A stretch of DNA of 64,000 nucleotides from the NCBI RefSeq assembly GCF_008065115.1, contig NZ_CP042913.1, positions 2,144,338 through 2,208,337 on the forward strand, in the 5' to 3' direction. The stretch comes from Bythopirellula goksoeyrii. GTDB lineage: Bacteria; Planctomycetota; Planctomycetia; Pirellulales; Lacipirellulaceae. The notes under the pieces are model-generated. The model worked only from the letters and a program-made list of their open reading frames with translations, had not been told where the DNA came from and made no database searches. The position numbers and the translations under genes were made by a program. Below are positions 43,810 to 52,310 of the stretch, one piece after another (positions within the stretch are counted from its first letter, which is position 1; each line of letters starts with the position of its first letter).

Positions 43810-45339
43810 ATGAAATCGAAACAGCTCGGCGTCACAATCGCTGCTGGTCTTTTGGCGGTCAGCCTGGTGGCACCCGCTTTTGCGCAGCAATCCGGCGAAA
43901 GGAATCTGTTTGAGTCGGCGGGCAGCAAACAGACAGCCAAAGATTTCAAACCGGCACCCGACAAGATGGAAACCAAATTCGGCACGCTGGAGTTTGAAGG
44001 CGGTGCGTTTCCGACAGAAGCCTCGACGCAAAAGATCTACGATGAAATGGATCGGCAGCGGGCCACTCAGGCGTATATGGATTTCTATCCGTCGCTCTCG
44101 CTCTACAGCATCGTTAAATCGCAGATTCGCGACTTCGGGTTCAAGTCCGCTTCGGACGTCGGCGTCATGGCCGATTTCATGACACCGACTGAGAACTACC
44201 TGACCGGCAACAATATCACGGTGTACGCCTTTGCCTCCATCGACTTGAAAGTTGACGGCCCCACCGTCGTGGAGATCCCGCCGGGAATGTATGGCAATGC
44301 CAACGACGCTGCTTTCAAATACCTCACCGACTTCGGTCCCACCGGACCGGACAAGGGCAAGGGCGGCAAATATCTCTTCCTGCCTCCAGGTTACAAAGGC
44401 GAAGCTCCGAACGGCTATTTTGTGTTCCGCTCACCGGGCTACCGGATCTGGGCGATGATGCGCGGCTTCGGCGAAGTTGGCAATGGCGATCAGGCCGTGA
44501 AATGGTTCAAGGATCGTCTCAAGGTTTACCCTTTGGCTACGGGGCCCCGCGAACATACCGCCGTCAATTGCTCCGGGATGGGTGCGAATACTCTGCCTCC
44601 GGAAGACGGTTCCGTGTTCACGATGTTGAACGAGATCATCCAGTACGAGCCAACCGAATTGTTCGACAAGGAATTATTGGGCCGACTGGCCACGTTGGGC
44701 ATTGAAAAGGGCAAGCCCTTTAAGCCGGACGAACGCATGCAAGGCATCTTCGACACGGCAGCCAAGCAAGGCGTCGCCATGTCGCGAGCGATCGTTTACG
44801 CATCGCGCGATCCGGAGATTAAGTATTGGCCGAACCGGCACTGGGAAAAAATGTTCATCCGCAACACCGAGTTCGTCGATGACGGTCACGACGACATCGA
44901 CGCCCGGACGCTCTGGCACTATCAGGCCATTTGCGTTTCACCGAATCTGCTTTCGACAACAGCAGGCGTTGGCACTTCCTACTTGACCGCGTTCAGGGAC
45001 AAGAACGGCGTCTATCTACTCGGTGACAAGAACTATCGACTGCGCGTGCCGGCCAATCCGCCTGTCAAACGCTTCTGGGCGGTAACTGCCTATGACCCAA
45101 TCAGCCGAAGCCTGCTCGGTTCGGGAGGAAACATAAACGTCGGCAGCACGGGCAAACCCGACATCAATGAGGATGGCTCAGTAGACATTTACTTCGGCCC
45201 GACAATGCCTGAAGGCAAAAAGAACTGGATTAAGACAGATCCTGACAAGGGATTCTTCGTGGTCTTCCGATTCTATGGCCCACTGGAAGGCTACATCGAA
45301 AAGTCATGGGTCCTCAACGACTTCGAGTTGCTGAAGTAA
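43810..45339 (+). CDS. DUF1254/DUF1214 secreted protein, paralog 3
   Basis: 509 residues. Signal peptide MKSKQLGVTIAAGLLAVSLVAPAFAQ. The N-terminal domain has VYAFASIDLKVDGPTVVEIPPGMYGNANDAAF and GPDKGKGGKYLFLPPGYKGEAP. The linker motif LGIEKGKPFKPDERMQGIF and a C-terminal domain with YRLRVPANPPVKRFWAVTAYDPISRSLLGSGGN and GPTMPEGKKNWIKTDPDKGFFVVFRFYG follow. It has a longer N-terminal leader before DUF1254 than paralogs 1 and 2 and a divergent DUF1214 surface. It starts 132 bases after paralog 2. Confidence 0.9.
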   Translation: MKSKQLGVTIAAGLLAVSLVAPAFAQQSGERNLFESAGSKQTAKDFKPAPDKMETKFGTLEFEGGAFPTEASTQKIYDEMDRQRATQAYMDFYPSLSLYSIVKSQIRDFGFKSASDVGVMADFMTPTENYLTGNNITVYAFASIDLKVDGPTVVEIPPGMYGNANDAAFKYLTDFGPTGPDKGKGGKYLFLPPGYKGEAPNGYFVFRSPGYRIWAMMRGFGEVGNGDQAVKWFKDRLKVYPLATGPREHTAVNCSGMGANTLPPEDGSVFTMLNEIIQYEPTELFDKELLGRLATLGIEKGKPFKPDERMQGIFDTAAKQGVAMSRAIVYASRDPEIKYWPNRHWEKMFIRNTEFVDDGHDDIDARTLWHYQAICVSPNLLSTTAGVGTSYLTAFRDKNGVYLLGDKNYRLRVPANPPVKRFWAVTAYDPISRSLLGSGGNINVGSTGKPDINEDGSVDIYFGPTMPEGKKNWIKTDPDKGFFVVFRFYGPLEGYIEKSWVLNDFELLK

Positions 45340-45392
45340 GTCAAGAAAGACAGCAAGTACAAACACAGAACGAATTACTAAGAAAGAAAACC

Positions 45393-46865
45393 ATGAAAAT
45401 ACCAACACGATTTATCGCAGGATTGGTTGCAGTTATCGCTTGCAGCACCATGCTGTCACGAGCTTCGGCTCAAACCGTCCAGGAAACCTATTTGGGTGAT
45501 CTTGAATTTCAGGGCCAAACCATTACCAAGGAGACGGCTGAGCTTTTGCATCGCCGGATTCTTCAGCAGCGGGCCACCCAACTGGTGACTTGGGCGATGC
45601 CGATGATGAACTTCAACACGCTTTATCCGGCGATGTTGAGCAACCAGAAGATGAGTGAGAACGACGTCTTCTTCAGTTTGTGTGACGGCTACGATGGCGT
45701 CTATCCGTACATGACCGCGAACGTGACCACGCCTTACACGATCGCAATGTCGGACCTGTCAAAGACCGGACCTGTGGTACTCGATCTTCCCGCTGGAGAA
45801 ATCTACGGCGTGGTCAACGACGCCTGGATGCAGCCGATCAAGGAGATCGGTTCGGGTAAACCGGAGACCCTGTTACTGCTGGGTCCCGGTCAAAAGGCGC
45901 CCGAGGATTTCAAAGGTGAAATCGTCCAGTCCAATACCTTCCTGGTGCTTTACTTCTACCGGGCGCTCGGCACAGGGGACGAAGCAAAGAAGTTGAGGAC
46001 GGCCGTTCAAGCCTACAAGCTTTCGGAAGCAAAGAATCCGCCGAAAACGAGTTTTATCAAGTACGCGCCCAAGTCGGGTGACAAGGTCGAGTTGAACACT
46101 CAACCGCGCGATATGCGCTTTTGGGAGTTGGTCAACGAGTACGTGCAACGCGAGCCGATGGCAGACCGCGACCGCTTCTTCTACGCCTGGCTCAAGGACC
46201 TCGGAATCGAAAAAGGCAAACCCTTCAAACCGACTGCTCAGCAGAAAGAGATTTTGCAGCAAGGCCTGGACGTTGGTATGGCCATGTCGCAAGCGATCTC
46301 CTTCAACAAAACCAGGGAGATGTTCCCAACATCACTCTATGGCAAGGATTCCGGTTTTGAAGACGCGATGGCCGGGATGAATCCGAAAATCGATCTGCCG
46401 ACCTACTCGCAGTTCAACGAGCGGGCATCCTACGGTTTTGAGGCGACCACCACGTCGGCCGGCATGGTCTCGCGGGTGGCAGGTAAAGGCTCAGCCTATC
46501 TGGGCAGTTACTACGATGCCGACGGCAATGCACTGATGGGGGGCAACAACTACAAGCTCCACGTCGGCCCCAATCCACCGGCAGCCAACTTCTGGTCGGT
46601 TACCGTCTATGACATCGAGAATCGATTGATCATCCGCAACGAAACCAAGCGGTCGGATCGTTCATCCCGCACGGAAGGTCTCCTCAAGAACGACGACGGA
46701 TCGGTTGATATTTACTTCGGTCCAACAGCGCCCGAGGGCAAGGAAGTGAACTGGATTCAGACGAACAAAGGCCAGTCCTTCTTCGTTTACCTGAGGCTCT
46801 ATGGCCCAGAGCAAGCTTACTTCGACCAAACGTTCCCGATGAGCAAGATTGAGCAAGTGAAATAG
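45393..46865 (+). CDS. DUF1254/DUF1214 secreted protein, paralog 4 (most divergent)
   Basis: 490 residues from ATG 45393 (MKIPTRFIAGLVAVIACSTMLSRASAQ). The upstream 29 codons of open frame overlap the end of paralog 3 and are rejected. The DUF1254 domain is the most divergent of the five: YTIAMSDLSKTGPVVLDLPAGEIYGVVNDAWMQPI, and it lacks the DKGKGGK loop found in the other four, having GKPETLLLLGPGQKAPEDFKG instead. The DUF1214 domain is standard (YKLHVGPNPPAANFWSVTVYDIENRLIIRN; GPTAPEGKEVNWIQTNKGQSFFVYLRLYG). It begins after a 53-base gap. Confidence 0.88.
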   Translation: MKIPTRFIAGLVAVIACSTMLSRASAQTVQETYLGDLEFQGQTITKETAELLHRRILQQRATQLVTWAMPMMNFNTLYPAMLSNQKMSENDVFFSLCDGYDGVYPYMTANVTTPYTIAMSDLSKTGPVVLDLPAGEIYGVVNDAWMQPIKEIGSGKPETLLLLGPGQKAPEDFKGEIVQSNTFLVLYFYRALGTGDEAKKLRTAVQAYKLSEAKNPPKTSFIKYAPKSGDKVELNTQPRDMRFWELVNEYVQREPMADRDRFFYAWLKDLGIEKGKPFKPTAQQKEILQQGLDVGMAMSQAISFNKTREMFPTSLYGKDSGFEDAMAGMNPKIDLPTYSQFNERASYGFEATTTSAGMVSRVAGKGSAYLGSYYDADGNALMGGNNYKLHVGPNPPAANFWSVTVYDIENRLIIRNETKRSDRSSRTEGLLKNDDGSVDIYFGPTAPEGKEVNWIQTNKGQSFFVYLRLYGPEQAYFDQTFPMSKIEQVK

Positions 46866-46881
46866 GCAATACCGGAAACTA

Positions 46882-46947
46882 ACGTGGCTGTGGCTTCCAG
46901 CCGCAATTTAGTTAGGAGGACACTGCGGCTGGAAGCCACAGCCACGT
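46882..46947. repeat. Perfect 24-base inverted repeat between DUF1254 paralogs 4 and 5
   Basis: Arms 46882-46905 and 46924-46947 are exact reverse complements around an 18-base loop; the right arm contains TGCGGCTGGAAGCCACAGCC. The same GCGGCTGGAAGCCACAGCC word recurs at 50467-50495 and a variant at 48571-48625. It is a REP-like palindrome and could act as a terminator. Confidence 0.85.
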
Positions 46948-46989
46948 AAAGACACCTAAGTCAAAAAAACTAATACCAGAGTAAAGACC

Positions 46990-48570
46990 ATGAACATGAA
47001 ACAAATATTCCATACGAAATCAGGGCTTGTTGTAGCAACGCTATTGATGACAGGCATTCTGTGTGCAACGACCGGGCTGGCTGTCGCTCAAGAAACGAAG
47101 GACACGCATAGGCCTGAGATGAAGATGACCACGGATATTCCGAAGGACATCACGACTACTGACAAGGTGCAAACGCCGATTGGCGAATTGCAGTTCTTCG
47201 ATGGCATTCCGATCGGCGACACCAAGGAGAGCGTCTACGACTACATGGACCGAGCCCGCGCGGTGATGGTCTATACCAACATGCTCCCTGCGGTATCCAC
47301 CTATAGTTTGCTGCAGGGAAGCCGCGACATGAATGCGGGTAACTCCAATCAGATCCTGATCTGGGAGCAGCTGGCTGATTCCAAAGTGCTGGTGCTCACC
47401 TTCAACAATACGTCGCTGTACACCTGGGGATTTCTGGATCTTGAGAAGGACGGCCCGACTGTGATCGAGATTCCGCCCGATGTGTTGGGAATCCTCGATG
47501 ACGGCGACATGCGTTACCTCAGCGACATGGGAGCCGCCGGTCCGGACAAGGGTAAGGGTGGAAAATACCTGGTGTTGCCGCCGGGCTACGAAGGAGACGT
47601 GCCGGAAGGCTACTTCGTGGTCAAATCCACCAGCTACGTGGTGTGGAATTTTATGCGAGGTTATGTCCGGGGAAGTGTGACCAACCCGGCCGACGTCAAG
47701 AAGGCTGCCGACAACGTCAAGAACAACTTGAAGGTTTACCCGCTGGCAAAGAAAGACAACCCTCCCAAGATGGAGTTCACGAACATGACGGGGAAGCACT
47801 ACAACACGATTCCCCCGAACGACTTCAGCTACTTTGAGCGACTGAACGAGGTGATCCAAAAGGAACCAATCTCCTTCATCGACGCAGAGACTCGCGGCTT
47901 GATGGCGGGTATCGGCATCGTCAAGGGGCAGCCTTTCAAACCGGACGCACGCATGAAGAAACTGCTCACCGAAGCCGTGGCGATTGGCAACGCCTATGCT
48001 CGAGCCAACACTGTCTATCCTCGTGATCCGGGCGCTCGTATCTATGACGACAACAGCGAGTGGGTGATGGGATACGCGGGCAAAGACTGCTTCTTCCTCA
48101 AGGACGGAGCTCGGCGAATCGACGCGCGTTTATGGTTACACTACAACGCCATTTGCGTGACTCCCGCGATGGCGCTTACCAAGCCTGGCGCAGGTTCCGA
48201 TTACGGGATCGCCGGGATGGATGCGAATCATCAACCGCTTGATGGCGCCAAAACCTACACGTTGCACCTGCCTCCGAACGTGCCGGCCAAGGACAACTGG
48301 TCGGTAACGATCTATGACCCGCAGACCCGCAGCATGCTGCAAACGGATCAGCCGACCGCCGGCGTGAACAGTCTGAGCGGAAAAGTAAAACCCAACGACG
48401 ACGGTTCCTTCGACATCTACTTCTCACCGACAACGCCCGCGGGCAAAGAGGGAAATTGGATTCAGACGATCCCTGGCAAAAGCTGGTTCATCATTCTGCG
48501 AATGTACGGCCCGCTCGAGCCGTGGCTCAACAAGACCTGGCGTCCGAGCGAACTGGAGCTCGTGAAGTAA
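46990..48570 (+). CDS. DUF1254/DUF1214 secreted protein, paralog 5
   Basis: 526 residues. Signal peptide MNMKQIFHTKSGLVVATLLMTGILCATTGLAVAQ. DUF1254 core YTWGFLDLEKDGPTVIEIPPDVLGILDDGDMRY and GPDKGKGGKYLVLPPGYEGDVPEGYFVVKS. Linker IGIVKGQPFKPDARMKKLL. DUF1214 core YTLHLPPNVPAKDNWSVTIYDPQTRSMLQTDQP and PAGKEGNWIQTIPGKSWFIILRMYGPLEPWLNKTWRPSELELVK. By eye it is the near relative of paralog 2. A palindromic repeat precedes it and a variant follows it. Confidence 0.9.
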   Translation: MNMKQIFHTKSGLVVATLLMTGILCATTGLAVAQETKDTHRPEMKMTTDIPKDITTTDKVQTPIGELQFFDGIPIGDTKESVYDYMDRARAVMVYTNMLPAVSTYSLLQGSRDMNAGNSNQILIWEQLADSKVLVLTFNNTSLYTWGFLDLEKDGPTVIEIPPDVLGILDDGDMRYLSDMGAAGPDKGKGGKYLVLPPGYEGDVPEGYFVVKSTSYVVWNFMRGYVRGSVTNPADVKKAADNVKNNLKVYPLAKKDNPPKMEFTNMTGKHYNTIPPNDFSYFERLNEVIQKEPISFIDAETRGLMAGIGIVKGQPFKPDARMKKLLTEAVAIGNAYARANTVYPRDPGARIYDDNSEWVMGYAGKDCFFLKDGARRIDARLWLHYNAICVTPAMALTKPGAGSDYGIAGMDANHQPLDGAKTYTLHLPPNVPAKDNWSVTIYDPQTRSMLQTDQPTAGVNSLSGKVKPNDDGSFDIYFSPTTPAGKEGNWIQTIPGKSWFIILRMYGPLEPWLNKTWRPSELELVK

Positions 48571-48625
48571 GTGGCTGGGGCTTCGAGCCCCGGTTGAGAA
48601 AGAACGCTGCGGCTGGAGGCCACAA
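48571..48625. repeat. Variant of the GCTGCGGCTGGAAGCC palindrome after paralog 5
   Basis: GTGGCTGGGGCTTCGAGCCCC on the left and GCTGCGGCTGGAGGCCAC on the right are an imperfect inverted pair directly after the stop codon of paralog 5. It appears to be a diverged copy of the 46882-46947 element. Confidence 0.65.
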
Positions 48626-48693
48626 TAACCCTATCAGGTGTCGGTGTTCAACAACCACCGACACCTGAATTCTGGCAAAAAGGAAAAACCAAA

Positions 48694-50184
48694 ATGAAAA
48701 CCAAAATGAAAACAATGATACTCGCCTGGTCCTGCCTGCTGGCAGCAGGTCTGAGTGTTACGCAGAATGCGGTGGCCGAGGAAGAGGCCTCCAAGCCCAA
48801 CATCGTCCTGATCAACATGGACAACTTCGGTTATGGCGAACTGGGATGCTATGGCGGAGGTATTCTCCGAGGCGGGGCCACGCCACGCATCGACAAATTG
48901 GCTGGCGAAGGGATGCGGTTGTTGAATTTCAACGTCGAGGCACAGTGTACGCCCAGTCGGGCGGCTTTGATGACCGGTCGCTACGCGATCCGCACGGGGA
49001 ATGGTTCGGTGCCGCTTTCCGTCGCCGACTACGGTTTGACTCAGTGGGAATACACGATGCCGGAAATGTTGAGCGATGCCGGCTATGCGACCGCCATGTT
49101 CGGCAAGTGGCATCTTGGGCAGTCGGAAGGGCGTTACCCTACCGACCAGGGATTTGACGAATGGTATGGGATTCCGAATTCAACGGATGAAAGCCTCTGG
49201 CCCGCTCAGCAGGATTTCCAAAAGTATGCAAAGCTGGCGGAGAAAACCGGCAAGAATCCGATGATCAAGGAAGAGCACATCTACACGGCCAGGAAAGGCT
49301 CTCCGGTAAAAGCGGTCAAGGTGTATGACATTCCGGCAAGGCGAGAGATTGACCGGGAAGTTACCGACCATGCCAAGGACTTCATTGGGCGTCAGGCGAA
49401 GGCGGGCAAGCCGTTCTTCCTGTACCTGCCGTATACGCAGACGCACATGCCAAATCTTCCTAGCAAAGAGTTCGAAGGGAAAAGCGGAAACGGCAATTGG
49501 GGCGATGTGTTGATGCAGATTGATGCCTACACCGGCGAATTGCTCGATACGCTCGAACATAACAAGATCGCGAAGAATACCATCTTCATTTTCACAGCGG
49601 ACAACGGAGGCGAAATGGTACCGGGTTACGCTGGCTGGAATGGGCCCTGGAGCGGTTCCTATTTTACGGGCAGGGAAGGTTCGTTGCGGGTGCCGTTTAT
49701 CATCCGCTGGCCCGGTAAGGTGCCGGCCGGCAAAGTCTCCAACGAGATCGTTCACCAGTTCGATCTCTTCACGACTTTTGCGAGTATTGCAGGAGGCAAG
49801 GTGCCGCAGGATCGCGTGATTGATGGTATCGATGTCTCTGATTTCCTGCTTGGAAAGTCAGAGGAGTCCGGACGTGAAGGTTTTGTTGTGTATGTCGGAA
49901 ACGATGTCCACGGCGTGAAGTGGCGAAACTACAAAATGCTGTTCAAGGAATTGGAGGGCGATCGGGGAACAGGAAAATTGAACGTCTTCCCGATGCCCCA
50001 CTTCTACAACCTCTTTGCCGATCCCAAAGAAGAGTATCCCGTCACCCAGCAGATGGCGGGGCGTCTGTGGTACCGATGGGGATTGGGCCCAATCCTCGTA
50101 GAGCACGAAAAATCGCTGGCTGCAGAACCACCGATCAAGCCAGGTACACCGGACCCATACGTTCCAGCGAAGCAAAACAAATAG
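48694..50184 (+). CDS. Secreted arylsulfatase (FGly-type S1 family)
   Basis: 496 residues. Signal peptide MKTKMKTMILAWSCLLAAGLSVTQNAVA. A sulfatase S1 fold has the first metal-binding motif in NIVLINMDNFGYGELGCYGG (D43, with N44 in place of the more usual second Asp). The formylglycine signature CTPSRAALMTGRYAIRTG has the modifiable C85. Further motifs are FGKWHLGQ and DNGGEMVPGYAGWNGP. It should hydrolyse sulfate esters in the periplasm after conversion of C85 to formylglycine; the enzyme for that modification is not in this window. The MDNFGYGELGCYGGG type is the subfamily often encoded with DUF1254 genes, as far as I recall. Confidence 0.93.
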   Translation: MKTKMKTMILAWSCLLAAGLSVTQNAVAEEEASKPNIVLINMDNFGYGELGCYGGGILRGGATPRIDKLAGEGMRLLNFNVEAQCTPSRAALMTGRYAIRTGNGSVPLSVADYGLTQWEYTMPEMLSDAGYATAMFGKWHLGQSEGRYPTDQGFDEWYGIPNSTDESLWPAQQDFQKYAKLAEKTGKNPMIKEEHIYTARKGSPVKAVKVYDIPARREIDREVTDHAKDFIGRQAKAGKPFFLYLPYTQTHMPNLPSKEFEGKSGNGNWGDVLMQIDAYTGELLDTLEHNKIAKNTIFIFTADNGGEMVPGYAGWNGPWSGSYFTGREGSLRVPFIIRWPGKVPAGKVSNEIVHQFDLFTTFASIAGGKVPQDRVIDGIDVSDFLLGKSEESGREGFVVYVGNDVHGVKWRNYKMLFKELEGDRGTGKLNVFPMPHFYNLFADPKEEYPVTQQMAGRLWYRWGLGPILVEHEKSLAAEPPIKPGTPDPYVPAKQNK

Positions 50185-50570
50185 CAAAGCGTGAAGTCGT
50201 AGCACAGGCTGGCAGCTTGCACTACGACAGTTATTTCCCGCTGGTTCTAAGCACCTTCGATGAAGAGGTTTCGCGTTTCCCGCCCGACAAGGTTGCCTAG
50301 TCGGAATAACCGCGTCCGCAGATCGCTTTCAGACTGCTGATCGTCCATCAATCTGCATCGTCGTATCAATTGTGACGATAGCGACTGAACGACGGGTTGC
50401 GCGAGAGTACGTGCGCGTAACTTGGTATTTGTTTTTTGGAAAGAGACCGGAGCATCTTGCCCCAGTAATCTGCGGCTGGAAGCCACAGCCACTACCAGTC
50501 ACGTCGAAATCAACTTTGATCGCAAGGAAGCGAAGCCCTGCTAGGTTCACATCAAAAAAAGCTACTTCTG
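50185..50570. other. Sulfatase-porin gap with palindromic elements
   Basis: 386 bases without a gene. A hairpin at 50196-50228 has arms GTCGTAG and CTACGAC and a GC-rich inner part. At 50467-50495 there is a copy of the TGCGGCTGGAAGCCACAGCC word seen at 46924. AAGGAAG at 50524-50530 is a good ribosome-binding site, but the next base triplet at the right spacing is CTG, not ATG. Confidence 0.55.
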
Positions 50571-51875
50571 TTGACTCTCGGACTTTTCATCGGCGTGCAA
50601 GTCTGTCTGTCCGCATGCTTACCCCAACAAGCGGCGGCGCAGTGCGACGCTTCCTGCGATTCACTGTTCGAGGCGTCAGACTGTGGTAGCTCATGGTGGG
50701 AACGCTCAACCTTATCCGGGGACTGGTGTGGCCTGAGGTCGTGCCTTGAGGATAAAGGTTACACGTGGGACATCTACAACACCAATTTCTACTCGGGCAT
50801 TACAACCGGCGGACTCGAGCAAACATTCCGATACCGCGGCCGGGTCGATATGCTCCTGAGCATCGATGGTAAAAAGGTTGGTTTATGGGATGGTCTGACG
50901 TTCAACCTGCACGGTGAGTCGGTGTTTGGCAGCTCGATCAACCAATTTTCTGGAACAATTCTGCCAGTCAGCACGGCGCAAATACTACCCGACGGAAATC
51001 GCTCGGTCACGGCGCTCACGAACGTAACTTTTACGCAGGCACTGAGTGAATCCGTCTTGGTGCAAGCCGGAAAAATCAACACACTCGATGGTTTTGTTCA
51101 GCCGTTCACCGGAGGAGCAAACGGTATAGACGGGTTTCAAAACCTTGCCTTGTGTTTCAATCCAGTCCTTGTATTGGCGTTTCCGTACTCATGTTTCGGG
51201 GCCGGAATGGTCGTACTCGATGAAAACCAGGAAGCTGTCTTTTCGGCGTTCGTCTACGATACCAATAATACGCCGACAGTGAGTGGCTTTGATACGTTCT
51301 TCGATAATGGAGTGTCGACGTTTGTTTCCGGTACCTTGCCGACAAAGTTTCTGAACAAGCCAGGGCATCAGATGGTTTATGGATTGTACAGTAGCGGGAC
51401 GTATAACAACCTCGATCCCAATCCCTATTTTGACCCGAGCGGGGGACTGGTTTTGGCAAACCCTGACAAAACTGGTTCGTGGTTACTGGCGTACGCATTT
51501 GACCAGGCTCTCTACGTTTCGCCGGATGATCCAACGCATTCCTGGGGTGTCTTCGGAAACCTCGGGATCGCAGACGATAATCCAAATCCATTTAATTGGG
51601 CTGCGAACATAGGTATCGGTGGTTCGAATCCACTGGGCAATCGTCCGCAGGACACCTTCGGAATCGGCTACTTCTACACCGGTGTCAGCGAACCATTGAA
51701 ACAGTTGGCTCCAATTCTGTTGCCACTTCGAGACGAGAAGGGTGTCGAGATGTTTTACAACGTTGGCGTGACCCCCTGGTGCCACGTCACGGCAGACCTG
51801 CAAGTCGTCGAACCGTCGCGCGAGCGTGCCGATACACTGCTGATGTTTGGATTGAGAGCCAAGATCGATTTCTAA
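50571..51875 (+). CDS. OprB-like carbohydrate-selective porin
   Basis: At least 434 residues. No ATG is available. I mark a TTG at 50571, but the frame is open back to a CTG at 50538, seven bases after AAGGAAG. That start would add LGSHQKKLLLL and give a proper signal peptide with basic residues, so it may be the true start. The mature part has a Cys-rich segment (CDASCDSLFEASDCGSSWW) before an OprB-type barrel: LSGDWCGLRSCLEDKGYTWDIYNTNFYSGITTGG at the front and WGVFGNLGIADDNPNPFNWAANIGIGG, DTFGIGYFYTG and MFYNVGVTPWCHVTADLQVVEPS near the end. It likely imports a substrate of the island's enzymes across the outer membrane. Confidence 0.83.
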   Translation: MTLGLFIGVQVCLSACLPQQAAAQCDASCDSLFEASDCGSSWWERSTLSGDWCGLRSCLEDKGYTWDIYNTNFYSGITTGGLEQTFRYRGRVDMLLSIDGKKVGLWDGLTFNLHGESVFGSSINQFSGTILPVSTAQILPDGNRSVTALTNVTFTQALSESVLVQAGKINTLDGFVQPFTGGANGIDGFQNLALCFNPVLVLAFPYSCFGAGMVVLDENQEAVFSAFVYDTNNTPTVSGFDTFFDNGVSTFVSGTLPTKFLNKPGHQMVYGLYSSGTYNNLDPNPYFDPSGGLVLANPDKTGSWLLAYAFDQALYVSPDDPTHSWGVFGNLGIADDNPNPFNWAANIGIGGSNPLGNRPQDTFGIGYFYTGVSEPLKQLAPILLPLRDEKGVEMFYNVGVTPWCHVTADLQVVEPSRERADTLLMFGLRAKIDF

Positions 51876-51903
51876 TCCGGCCTTCGCAACCGACCGACGA
51901 TCC

Positions 51904-52158
51904 ATGTCGACCACTCTAGCTGAGGTCAAACAGTAGATTCGAGAAGTCAAACCGACGGTGCAAATCTTCGACGCGACTTTCGGCCGGATTCCGATGGAGG
52001 TGTTGCTTGGAGTGGAGCACTCGCATGAGTCGTCACCCGATGACCAGTCTTCGTCGGCGCACGATCATCATGATCTTCAGTTTAAGACGTGGACTTACGA
52101 GTCTAGCGCGCCAATGAATCTGGGACTGTTACAGCAGCTGCTGAATCACCTGCGGCCG
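51904..52158 (+). pseudogene. Remnant of a CobW/COG0523-type GTPase gene
   Basis: Reading from ATG 51904 gives MSTTLAEVKQ, an in-frame TAG at 51934, and then IREVKPTVQIFDATFGRIPMEVLLG. A His/Asp-rich stretch (HSHESSPDDQSSSAHDHHD) and WTYESSAPMNLGLLQQLLNHLRP follow. This order (a NPTA-type helix, ATFGRIPMEVLL, a His-rich loop, then the C-terminal domain opening W-x-Y-x-S-x-x-P) matches the middle of CobW/YjiA-like metallochaperone GTPases. The P-loop half and the C-terminal half are missing. A stop and both truncations mark it as decayed. Confidence 0.7.
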
Positions 52159-52246
52159 GCAGGCAGTCCAGGCGATTTTGCAGTCCATATGATGGCGCTC
52201 ATCGCCCGACGAATCCGCTCCAGGGGCCACCAGATACCATCAAGAA

Positions 52247-52310
52247 CTCGCCGCGCAACTAGCGGGGGTGTTCACGACCTCCGCAGGAAATGGAAGTTAG
52301 CTGGCGCAGC
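52247..52310 (+). repeat. Dispersed repeat, right copy (related to 37081-37140)
   Basis: ACTCGCC, AACTAGCGGGGG, ACGACCTCCGCAGGAAA and AGTTAGC occur in the same order as on the minus strand at 37.1 kb. It lies just outside the right end of the island, in inverted orientation to the left copy. Confidence 0.75.

Noticed and set aside
45306-45392. Upstream extension of DUF1254 paralog 4
   Set aside because: It overlaps the end of paralog 3 and places a charged leader before a complete signal peptide.
51620-51640. GGTTCGAATCC, the T-loop word of a tRNA
   Set aside because: It lies inside the porin gene (GGSNPLG) and no cloverleaf can be formed around it.
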